From Stieleria mannarensis (GTDB lineage Bacteria; Planctomycetota; Planctomycetia; Pirellulales; Pirellulaceae): DNA of 64,000 nt. The stretch covers positions 62,001-126,000 of the forward strand of contig NZ_JACEHH010000022.1 of NCBI RefSeq assembly GCF_014154935.1, in the 5' to 3' direction. This document shows positions 34,357 to 41,947 of the stretch, in pieces (the stretch's first letter is position 1; every line of letters starts with the position of its first letter). A program made the position numbers and the translations under genes. The notes under the pieces were generated by a model, which saw nothing but the letters and a program-made list of their open reading frames with translations, was not told the DNA's origin and did not search any database.

Positions 34357-35190
34357 ATGCTGATCGACTCACACCATCACCTCTGGAAGTATTTTGCCCA
34401 GCAGTACCCTTGGATCAGCGACCAGATGTCGGTGTTACGACACGATTTCTGGACCGATGAACTGAAAACGCTGGCCGACGAAAACGGCATCGATGGCTTT
34501 GTCTCCGTCCAGGCCCGCCAGAGCTTGGAAGAGACCGAGACGCTGCTGGCGTTGGCCGAATCGGAACCGTTGATCAAAGGCGTCGTCGGCTGGGTCGATT
34601 TTGCGTCCGATCAAATCACCGCACAACTGGATCGTTTCGCCGACCAAGGCAAACTGAAAGGCTTGCGGCACGTCGTCCAGGACGAACCGGATGATCGCTT
34701 CATCTTGGGCGCGGACTTCAATCGCGGGATCCGCGAATTGGCCGGCCGTGACCTGGTTTACGATGTCCTGATCTTTGCCCGGCAATTGGAACCGTCCATC
34801 GAGTTCGTCCGCACGCACGACGACATCCCGATGGTGTTGGACCACATCGCCAAACCGACGATCAAAGACGGCCGGGTCGACGCCCAGTGGGAATCACAAA
34901 TCCGCCAGATCGCAGCCTTGCCAAATCTCGCCTGCAAGTTTTCGGGTGTGGTGACCGAAGTCGTCGATTCGTGCTGGGACATCGAAACGGTCCGCCCCTA
35001 CTGGGACATCGTGCTCGACGCGTTCGGCCCGTCGCGGTTGATGTACGGCAGCGATTGGCCGGTCTGTCTGTTACGCACCCACTACGATCACTGGCTGGAA
35101 ACCGTCCGGTCACTGGCCGGTGAACTATCCAGCGACGAACAAGAACAATTTTTCGGCGGCACCGCCAAACGCATTTATCACTTGGAGTAA
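34357..35190 (+). CDS. Amidohydrolase_2 family lactonase (L-fuconolactonase-like)
   Basis: A 277-residue TIM-barrel hydrolase. It begins MLIDSHHHLWKY, the metal-binding HxH of the family, and continues with VSVQARQSLEETE, GVVGWVDFAS, LKGLRHVVQDE, MVLDHIAKP (His), NLACKFSGVV and RLMYGSDWPVCLL (catalytic Asp). These blocks match fuconolactonase-type members that open sugar 1,4- or 1,5-lactones. The zinc dehydrogenase starts 8 bp downstream and could supply the lactone, giving the two-step oxidation of a sugar such as L-fucose; this is inferred from the pairing. ATG 34357 is the only sensible start. Confidence 0.85.
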   Translation: MLIDSHHHLWKYFAQQYPWISDQMSVLRHDFWTDELKTLADENGIDGFVSVQARQSLEETETLLALAESEPLIKGVVGWVDFASDQITAQLDRFADQGKLKGLRHVVQDEPDDRFILGADFNRGIRELAGRDLVYDVLIFARQLEPSIEFVRTHDDIPMVLDHIAKPTIKDGRVDAQWESQIRQIAALPNLACKFSGVVTEVVDSCWDIETVRPYWDIVLDAFGPSRLMYGSDWPVCLLRTHYDHWLETVRSLAGELSSDEQEQFFGGTAKRIYHLE

Positions 35191-35198
35191 CTCGATCC

Positions 35199-36227
35199 AT
35201 GCGCGCGATTCAAATCAGCGAAGTCAAAACACTCAAGCCCATCGAAATCGATGCCCCCGCGTCTCCGGGACCGGGACAGGCGCTGGTGCGGACGCACCGG
35301 ATGGGCGTCTGCGGGACGGACATCAGTTGCTACTTGGGAAAATTCCCGTTCTTTGATTTCCCACGAATCCCCGGGCACGAACTCGGTGTCGAAGTCGTCG
35401 CGGTCGGCGAGGGCGTGACGAACGTGTCCGCCGGCGACCGCTGCAGCGTCGAACCGTACATGAATTGCGGGACGTGCTACCCCTGTCGCCGCGGCGCGAG
35501 CAACTGCTGCCAAAACCTGAAAGTCATCGGCGTGATGATGGACGGCGGCCTGTGCGAATCCTTCCTGGTCCGCGCCGACAAACTGCATCCGTCCAAGAAA
35601 CTTTCCTTCGACCAACTCGCACTGGTCGAAACCCTGGCGATCGGCTGTCACGCCAATGACCGAGCCAACCCACAACCGGCCGATCACGCGATGATCATCG
35701 GCATGGGCCCGATCGGATTGGCGACGCTGGAGTTTGCCAAGTTCACCGGTGCAAAGATCAGCGTGATGGACATGAACCCCGACCGCTTGGAATTCGTCCG
35801 CAAAAACTACGGCATCGAAAACACGGTGCAATTCAAAGGCGATGGCAGCGAACTGGAACGCATGAAGGAATTGACCGGCGGCGACCTTTACCAATCGATC
35901 GTCGATGCGACCGGCAACCGTCACTCGATGGGCGGCGCGTTGAACTATTTGGCCAGCACCGGATCACTGGTTTACGTCGGCATCACGACCGACGAAATCA
36001 CATTCCGCCACCCGACGATGCATAAACCCGAAGCGTCGATCCTGGCCTCACGCAACGCCTTGCCCGGTGATTTCACGCGGATCATCCAATTGATCGAAGG
36101 CGGGTTGATCAACACCGATCCGTGGATCACCCACCGCACCGACATGGACAAGGTGTTGACGGATTTCGAATCCTACACCAAGCCCGAAACCGGTGTGATC
36201 AAAGCCGTGATTTCCGTCAGCGGTTGA
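35199..36227 (+). CDS. Zinc-dependent medium-chain dehydrogenase (sugar dehydrogenase type)
   Basis: A 342-residue MDR-family NAD(P) dehydrogenase. Catalytic zinc ligands are Cys in GVCGTDISCYLG and GHE in FPRIPGHELG. The structural zinc loop is complete (NCGTCYPCRRGASNCC). The Rossmann fold has MIIGMGPIGLATLEFAKFTG followed by SVMDMNPDRLEFV, where the Asp suggests NAD preference. The C-terminal half is normal. It lies 8 bp after the lactonase-like gene, so the two form an operon; together they resemble the start of L-fucose or L-galactose oxidation. The exact substrate is not readable from sequence. Confidence 0.9.
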   Translation: MRAIQISEVKTLKPIEIDAPASPGPGQALVRTHRMGVCGTDISCYLGKFPFFDFPRIPGHELGVEVVAVGEGVTNVSAGDRCSVEPYMNCGTCYPCRRGASNCCQNLKVIGVMMDGGLCESFLVRADKLHPSKKLSFDQLALVETLAIGCHANDRANPQPADHAMIIGMGPIGLATLEFAKFTGAKISVMDMNPDRLEFVRKNYGIENTVQFKGDGSELERMKELTGGDLYQSIVDATGNRHSMGGALNYLASTGSLVYVGITTDEITFRHPTMHKPEASILASRNALPGDFTRIIQLIEGGLINTDPWITHRTDMDKVLTDFESYTKPETGVIKAVISVSG

Positions 36228-36295
36228 TCCGACGCCAGGGGCATGGGGGTTGGTGTGCAGGCTTAGGCTGTCCACGGTTGCCCCATTTTCTAAAT

Positions 36296-36339
36296 TCTCT
36301 CCCTCTGGGAGAGACAGCGTTTGCGCAGCAAGCAAACGC
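36296..36339 (+). repeat. Two consecutive perfect stem-loops
   Basis: The first is TCTCTCCC / GGGAGAGA with loop TCT (36296-36314). The second is GCGTTTGC / GCAAACGC with a 7-base loop (36317-36339). Both have 8-bp perfect stems. They lie about 70 bp after the dehydrogenase stop. No T-run follows, so a role in mRNA 3'-end protection is as likely as termination. Confidence 0.6.
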
Positions 36340-36459
36340 CAGAGAGGGCCTTTCGATCAACAGGGCGTTGGCAAATTCCGCTACCATCGACGTCGCAAAT
36401 AGCGCCCCGGAATCGCCTCAAGGCTAGACAGCAACGGTTGCCGAATCCTGCTTAGCAAT

Positions 36460-36482
36460 GACAGGCTGGAAACCTATCCCAC
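36460..36482 (-). repeat. REP-like element, GTGG family (copy 4)
   Basis: Read on the minus strand, this is the same 23-bp unit as at 4394-4416 with one base changed (GATAGGTT for GATAGGCT). It overlaps the end of the kinase-Hsp70 gene in sense orientation and supplies its V-G-TAG ending. Confidence 0.8.
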
Positions 36483-39251
36483 GATATCCAGCCCGGCAAT
36501 CCAACGGGCCCATTCGGGTTCGTCCTTGGGGTCCAACAACGGTTCGGGAATGATCGGCAGGCGTTTGCTTTCGGGCGTTCCGGGCGTCTGGGCGCGGACG
36601 GTCAACAAGCCATCGACGTTCAATTCAAATCCGATGCTGCGGGTTCGTTTCAGTTGGTTGTTGGAATCTTTGTCGACGTTGAATTCGTAGCGTCCCAGCG
36701 AATGCCATTTGTCGCCGTGGACGCCGGAGGATTCGACGACCGACAACGTCATGGAGAAGCGGTCTTTGGCGATCGTCAGCTTGCGGTTGGTGCGGGCCGG
36801 CAATTTTGTACCGCGTGGGATGATCGGCAGAATCCGTCGCCGCCCGCGACTGTCTTCGACGACGATGCCGATCGTTTGACTGGACACACAACGCGGCGGC
36901 ACCAGTAAATCGGTGCGTTGGGGCAACTCGGCGGCCAGGCAGGCCGCTGCCCCGCGGGCGATGTCGCTGTGATCGACCACGCGGACCTCCAGCTCCGGCG
37001 ACAGTTTCTTGAACAACCGGTGCTGCAATTCCTCGATCCGCAGTAGCGGTCCGTGGATCACGCTGGAATCGATCTTCTTGGGATGCACTCCGGCCTGCTG
37101 GCAAACCGAATGCATGTCGCGGCGGATTGCGTGAATCAAATCGGCGCATTGTTCCAGCCACTTTTGCCGCGACACGGTGATTGCCCACGACCTGCCATCT
37201 TTGTCGACGCTGATCGTGACCTCGGGCAACATCAGCAACGTATTCATCGCGTGCTCGCACGACATCTGTAACCGCGATGCCGTGACGGTGTGTTCGGTCG
37301 GGTCAAACCCGTGGCGTCGCCGAAACGCTTCGGCGGCCAACGTGACCAGGCGATGCTGCCAGCTCAACATGCTGTTGTGCCAATGGCCGGCGGTGGCCAG
37401 TTGAGTCAATTGCATGCCGTCGCGTTGGACCAGCGCGACCTCGGTGGCTTGGCCGGACAACCCGATGAACAGCATCGTTTCAGCCGTGTTGACGTCGATC
37501 GGTTTGTTCTCGCTGACCACTGCCGCGTCGATGTCCATCAGCAACGATTGGATCGCCGCGACGCTGCGGTCGACCAGTCGAACCGATTCGAGCCCCGCCA
37601 ACCGAGCCGCCTGTTTGATGCTGCGGCGATGGAATTGGTCGTAACAGGCGGGAACCACCATCGACGCCAGCTTGGGCATGGCGTGTCCCGGCCAGCCGTT
37701 GGAAACGATGCGGCGGATGGCCAGCGCCAACAACACTTCCGGCGGACAATGCCGCCCGGCGATCTCGCGGCGGACGATGTCCTTGCCGATGTACATCGGC
37801 AAACAATGGACGACTTTCCGAGGCGCCGTCAAACGCATTTGATTGGCGTCCAGGTCGAACAGCAACTTGCCGTCGTCGTTGGCGATCGCCATCCGAAACA
37901 ACGGTTGGTCGTCGCCGCCGGCGGTCAAATTGTGGATCCCGACCCCTTGCACGGATTCCGCCGCGGCGGCGTAAAACATGGCCATCTCGATCGCAAAGAC
38001 GGGCTGGTTGGCGATCGCTGTGGATCCCCCGGACATCGTCGAATCGTTGCCGCTGCTTTGTCGGTTGACGAACTCGGCCAACCAAGCCGGACTGTGCGAT
38101 TCCTCGGCATACGCCCCCAGATCCTCCACGACCTCGTCCAGCGACGCGTAGCGTTCGCTGAGCCGTTTGGCCATCATCCGCCGCAACAGATTGCTCAGCC
38201 CCAGATCGACGTCGCTGCGCAGTTGCATCAGGTCCGGAATTTCACCGTGGCGATGCCCATAGACCTGGTCCAAGTATTCACCCTGATACGGCGGTTTGGC
38301 GGTCAATAGAAAGAACAGCACCGCGCCCAGGGAGTAAATGTCGCTACGCGGGTCGGCTTCGTCGGGCGATTCGAGTTGTTCGGGTGACATATAGGCCAGC
38401 GTTCCGATCAGCCGGCCCTTGCGTTTGTGATGCGATTCGGGGTCCTGGACGCGTCCGAGTTCGCGTCCGTCTTCGGACCACAGGACGTTGCTGATTTGAG
38501 CCAGCCCGAGATCCAAGACCTTGATCGTCCCGTCGACCGCTCGGACCAGGTTGCCGGGTTTGACATCGCGGTGCACGATTCCCGCGCGATGGGCGTGCAG
38601 CAACCCCAAGGCGGCTTGTCGAATCACCGCGGCGGCCATCCCCGGTGACAGCGGGCCGTTCTTGGCGACCAGCCGCGTCAACGTCATCCCGTCGACATAT
38701 TCCATGACCAGATAATGGATGCCGTCGAATTCGCCGGCGTCAAAGGCCGTGACGATGTTCGGGTGCATGACACGCGACGCGGCGCGCACCTCGTCATAGA
38801 ATCGTTCCACCGACGCTTCATCGGACATCCGATCGCCGCGTAGGATTTTCAGCGCGACCTTGCGTTGCATCCGCACGTGTTCGGCCGAAAACACCTGCCC
38901 CATGCCGCCCGAACCGATCAGCCCCGTGATGCGGTACTCGCCGATCTGTTTGGGGACCGTCTCCTCCGATGCGGCGCGTTTGGAGGCAGCCTTTTTCTTT
39001 CGAGGCGTCCTTGCTTCCGAATCGTCGTCCGGGGGAAACGCTTGGTCCGAGGCCACACTCAAATCAATCTCCGGCTCGGACAGGTCGCCGATCTCGCAGG
39101 TCGCCGGATCCGCACTGACCGCATCGCCGTAGGTCGGCACGCTTTTCAACTCCGCCGAATCGACGACGCCCCCCTCAAATTCGCTGGATGGCGAATCGGG
39201 CGTCGAGTCGTCGCTGTTGTGTAGGTCGCTGTTGTGCAGTGGATTGTTCAA
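36474..39251 (-). CDS. Ser/Thr protein kinase fused to a degenerate Hsp70-like domain
   Basis: A 925-residue protein with two modules. After an acidic N-terminus and a Lys/Arg patch, residues about 105-385 form a Hanks kinase: LIGSGGMGQVF, VALKIL, HRDVKPGNLV (227-236), DLGLAQ in place of DFG, and GTLAYMSPEQ. Residues about 418-915 follow DnaK/Hsp70. MVVPACYDQFHRRSIKQAAR and LAGLESVRLVDRSVAAIQSL (531-570) match the VPAYFND..R..T..A..IAGL segment. LFIGLSGQATEVALV sits at the phosphate-2 loop. DSSVIHGPLLRIEELQ matches the adenosine motif. A beta-sandwich-like tail follows, with TIGIVVEDSRGRRRILPIIP and GFELNVDGLLTVRA. The phosphate loops are degenerate, so ATPase activity is doubtful. It could be a peptide- or misfold-sensing kinase. 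No membrane helix is seen. The stop codon comes from a repeat. Confidence 0.88.
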   Translation of the reverse strand: MNNPLHNSDLHNSDDSTPDSPSSEFEGGVVDSAELKSVPTYGDAVSADPATCEIGDLSEPEIDLSVASDQAFPPDDDSEARTPRKKKAASKRAASEETVPKQIGEYRITGLIGSGGMGQVFSAEHVRMQRKVALKILRGDRMSDEASVERFYDEVRAASRVMHPNIVTAFDAGEFDGIHYLVMEYVDGMTLTRLVAKNGPLSPGMAAAVIRQAALGLLHAHRAGIVHRDVKPGNLVRAVDGTIKVLDLGLAQISNVLWSEDGRELGRVQDPESHHKRKGRLIGTLAYMSPEQLESPDEADPRSDIYSLGAVLFFLLTAKPPYQGEYLDQVYGHRHGEIPDLMQLRSDVDLGLSNLLRRMMAKRLSERYASLDEVVEDLGAYAEESHSPAWLAEFVNRQSSGNDSTMSGGSTAIANQPVFAIEMAMFYAAAAESVQGVGIHNLTAGGDDQPLFRMAIANDDGKLLFDLDANQMRLTAPRKVVHCLPMYIGKDIVRREIAGRHCPPEVLLALAIRRIVSNGWPGHAMPKLASMVVPACYDQFHRRSIKQAARLAGLESVRLVDRSVAAIQSLLMDIDAAVVSENKPIDVNTAETMLFIGLSGQATEVALVQRDGMQLTQLATAGHWHNSMLSWQHRLVTLAAEAFRRRHGFDPTEHTVTASRLQMSCEHAMNTLLMLPEVTISVDKDGRSWAITVSRQKWLEQCADLIHAIRRDMHSVCQQAGVHPKKIDSSVIHGPLLRIEELQHRLFKKLSPELEVRVVDHSDIARGAAACLAAELPQRTDLLVPPRCVSSQTIGIVVEDSRGRRRILPIIPRGTKLPARTNRKLTIAKDRFSMTLSVVESSGVHGDKWHSLGRYEFNVDKDSNNQLKRTRSIGFELNVDGLLTVRAQTPGTPESKRLPIIPEPLLDPKDEPEWARWIAGLDIVG

Positions 39252-39468
39252 CGTGATGGATGCCGGGGCGCGGCAGGTGCAAATTCATCGTCCCAGGGTG
39301 TTCGAATTCGCCGCCGGGCCGATGGGGTCACCGATCCGTCACTATATCGCAAGACCGGAGGAGTTGCCGAAATCGGATCAGGCACGTTACTCTAAGCTCC
39401 GGAAGACGCAGACGGGTGGCTGTCGCCCGACACGTCGGTTTCTCCTCACTCGAACCCGGCCTTTTATC

Positions 39469-40506
39469 TTGCCAGCATCGGATCAACCGTCAATATCCAA
39501 TCCCCCGCCCTCCGAATTGGCCTCTGACCCGCCCGGCGGCGACGGGGACGGCCGTGTGCTGAGAATCGCGACGCGCGAAAGCCCGCTGGCCCTGTGGCAG
39601 GCCCGACACGTCGCCGGGTTGCTGGCCGAGCGGACGCTGCCGCCGCAAATCGTGCCGATGGTCAGCAGCGGCGATGTCGACATGCGGCCGATCGACGGCA
39701 AACGATCCGTCGGCGTGTTCACCAAACGGATCCAACAGGCGCTGTTGGAAGACGAAGGGGACGTCGCGGTGCACTCGATGAAGGACTTGCCCACCGAGCC
39801 CCACCCCCGGCTGCGGATGGTGGCCTCGCCAGCGCGTGAAACGGTCGCCGATTGTCTGGTCTCGCCGTCGGCCACCGAACTTGAGGACCTGCCCAAAGCG
39901 GCGCGGATCGGGACCGGCAGCCGCCGCCGCGCCGCACAGTTGTTGAAGGTCCGCCCCGATCTGGAAGTGCTGGCGATCCGCGGCAACGTGCAAACGCGCT
40001 TGCAGAAAATGCAGGACGGCGAGTATGACGCGATCATTCTGGCGGCCGCGGGAATCGAGCGGCTGGAGATGCAGGACTTGCCCCGCGTCGAGTTGCCGCT
40101 GGACCTGATGCTGCCCGCCCCCGGCCAGGGCGCCTTGGCGATCGAAGTCCGCGACGACGACTCCCACGCCGTCGCGGTGGTTTCCCAACTCAATGTCCCG
40201 CGTTCGGCGGCGTGCACGTTGGCCGAGCGGACGTTGTTGTCGGATCTACACGGCGGCTGCTTGGCCCCGATCGCCGCCCTGGGAACCGTCTCGGACAGGT
40301 CCGGTGGTGAGCAGCCCTCGTCGACCCTGCACCTGACCGCGCGAGTGTTGTCGACCGATGGCAAAACGTGCTTGGAATCCCAAGCCGACACCCCGATCGA
40401 TTTGACCTTCGACGGCTGGCAAAGCGCCGCGATCGAATTGGGACGCGGCGTCGCTGCGATGCTGATCGAACAGGGGGCCAAGACACTGATCGAAGCGGGA
40501 CGATAA
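39469..40506 (+). CDS. hemC: Porphobilinogen deaminase (hydroxymethylbilane synthase)
   Basis: This enzyme joins four porphobilinogens into hydroxymethylbilane in heme synthesis. Visible blocks are VLRIATRESPLALWQARHV, SSGDVDMRP, GVFTKRIQQALLEDEGDVAV, HSMKDLPTE, RIGTGSRRRAAQLLKVRPDL, IRGNVQTRLQKM, DAIILAAAGIERL, LPAPGQGALAIE and LHGGCLAPIAAL, where the Cys carries the dipyrromethane cofactor. The frame is open from 39217, but that overlaps the divergent kinase gene; TTG 39469 or GTG 39556 is more likely, since VLRIATRES is close to the usual N-terminus. I use 39469 (345 residues); the start is uncertain. It is followed by a 76-bp palindromic element. Confidence 0.92.
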   Translation: MPASDQPSISNPPPSELASDPPGGDGDGRVLRIATRESPLALWQARHVAGLLAERTLPPQIVPMVSSGDVDMRPIDGKRSVGVFTKRIQQALLEDEGDVAVHSMKDLPTEPHPRLRMVASPARETVADCLVSPSATELEDLPKAARIGTGSRRRAAQLLKVRPDLEVLAIRGNVQTRLQKMQDGEYDAIILAAAGIERLEMQDLPRVELPLDLMLPAPGQGALAIEVRDDDSHAVAVVSQLNVPRSAACTLAERTLLSDLHGGCLAPIAALGTVSDRSGGEQPSSTLHLTARVLSTDGKTCLESQADTPIDLTFDGWQSAAIELGRGVAAMLIEQGAKTLIEAGR

Positions 40507-40519
40507 AATTGATCGGAGT

Positions 40520-40595
40520 GTCGCCGTGTTCTCCGAACTCGGCGCGGGGGAATAAGCGAAGCTTTGCCCGCGCCGACCTCGGAGAGGACGGCGAC
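40520..40595 (+). repeat. 76-bp palindromic intergenic element (copy 2)
   Basis: Matches 24836-24911 in opposite chromosomal orientation but in the same orientation relative to the flanking genes. Outer ends GTCGCCGT/ACGGCGAC are inverted; inner arms CTCCGAACTCGGCG and CGCCGACCTCGGAG pair imperfectly around a CGAAGCTTTG centre. It starts 14 bp after the hemC stop. Confidence 0.8.
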
Positions 40596-40728
40596 TATCT
40601 AGCCCAATCGAAACCTGTGCTGCGGCGGAATACCAGACTTTAGCCGTGAGAGCCTTCGGGGTTCGAGTCGGGGCGATAGAATTGGGCACAAAAGAGTCCC
40701 CCCATCACTCCTCCCCAAGGTCACCCCC

Positions 40729-41727
40729 GTGCCGACACATCCAAGATCAATCAACCGTGCGACGAATTCGTCCAGCCGCCGCCAGTTTATCACCGCCGCC
40801 TCCGCGGGCTGCGCCGCTGCCTGTGCCGCGAGCGTTCTGGGCCCCACGAGCGTTCTGGGCCCCGCGACGTCGACCGCCGCAGAACCGTTTCCACGCACGG
40901 GCGAGCCGCGGTTCCGACTCGGTTTGGCCGCCTATTCTCTCCGCAGCTACTTTTCGTTCATGAAGGGCAAGCGAAAGGAGCCGGCCGGCGGAGGCAAGGC
41001 GATCGACATGGTCGGATTTCTGGACTACTGCGCCGAGCAAGATTTGGAAGCCGCCGAACTGACCAGCTACTTTTTCCCGCCCGATGCCGACGACGCCTAC
41101 TTCTTGGAACTCCGTCGCCAAGCGTTCCTCCGCGGCGTGACGATTTCCGGGACCGCCATCGGCAACAACTTCACCCAAGGCGCCGGTGACAAGCTGGACC
41201 GGGAAATCGAAACCGCGCTCGAGTGGATCGACAAGGCGGCGGTCTTGGGCGCGCCCCACATCCGGTTCTTCGCTGGCAAAGGCAAGGAGTTGGACGATCA
41301 CCCCGAACGGATGGGTGAAGCCGTCGCGGCGATGAAACGCTGTGCCGAACGGGCCGGCCGGCGCGGCGTCTTTCTGGGCATCGAAAACCATGGCAACCTA
41401 CGGCCCGACCAATTGCTGCCGATCGTCCACGCCGTCGATCATCCCTGGGTCGGCATCAACTTGGATACCGGCAACTTCTACAGCGAGGATCCTTACCGCG
41501 ATTTGGAACAGTGCGTCCCCTATGCCGTGAACGTTCAAGTCAAAATGAACATGAAAAAGCCCGACGGGACGGAGTACCCGGCCGACTTGGACCGGATCGC
41601 CGGGATCTTGCGCGACAGCACCTACCAAGGCTTTGTGGTCCTGGAATACGAAGACGAGCATCCCTATGACCACATCCCCGCCGCCCTCGATCGGCTCCGC
41701 AAGGCACTTGGGACTTCGATTGTCTAA
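40729..41727 (+). CDS. Tat-exported sugar phosphate isomerase/epimerase-type TIM barrel
   Basis: A 332-residue protein. The N-terminus carries a twin-arginine signal (SSRRQFITAASAGCAAACAA, about 13-32), so it is folded before export. The barrel matches xylose-isomerase-like (AP endonuclease 2) proteins: FRLGLAAYSLRSYF, AELTSYFFPPD, SGTAIGNNFTQG, PHIRFFAGKGK, FLGIENHG (metal Glu), VGINLDTGNFY (metal Asp) and FVVLEYEDEHPYDH. Such exported isomerases are abundant in planctomycetes and act on sugars of unknown identity. The GTG start at 40729 has AAGG about eight bases upstream. A strong terminator is predicted 236 bp downstream, inside the convergent gene. Confidence 0.88.
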   Translation: MPTHPRSINRATNSSSRRQFITAASAGCAAACAASVLGPTSVLGPATSTAAEPFPRTGEPRFRLGLAAYSLRSYFSFMKGKRKEPAGGGKAIDMVGFLDYCAEQDLEAAELTSYFFPPDADDAYFLELRRQAFLRGVTISGTAIGNNFTQGAGDKLDREIETALEWIDKAAVLGAPHIRFFAGKGKELDDHPERMGEAVAAMKRCAERAGRRGVFLGIENHGNLRPDQLLPIVHAVDHPWVGINLDTGNFYSEDPYRDLEQCVPYAVNVQVKMNMKKPDGTEYPADLDRIAGILRDSTYQGFVVLEYEDEHPYDHIPAALDRLRKALGTSIV

Positions 41728-41947
41728 GTGACCACTGCGAACCACCCGTGAATTCGAACCTCGCGTGCGAATGCAACACAGGTGCGAATCGTTAGCACCG
41801 TTACGGGCCGAACAACCGGGCGCCGCTGCATGGTCGATGCCGCCAAAACGGGCCTTTTCCTGAAGCATTTGTGTTGCTCGGGCAGGAAACAGACTACTGT
41901 CTAGGTGTGCGAGGGACGCGAGACGAAGCTGGCACAACAACGAGATA

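Noticed and set aside
37290-38309. 339-codon open frame on the plus strand
   Set aside because: It is antisense to the kinase-Hsp70 gene and has no recognisable domain.
39217-39468. Upstream extension of hemC
   Set aside because: It overlaps the divergent kinase gene start and the encoded 84 residues have no similarity to the family N-terminus.
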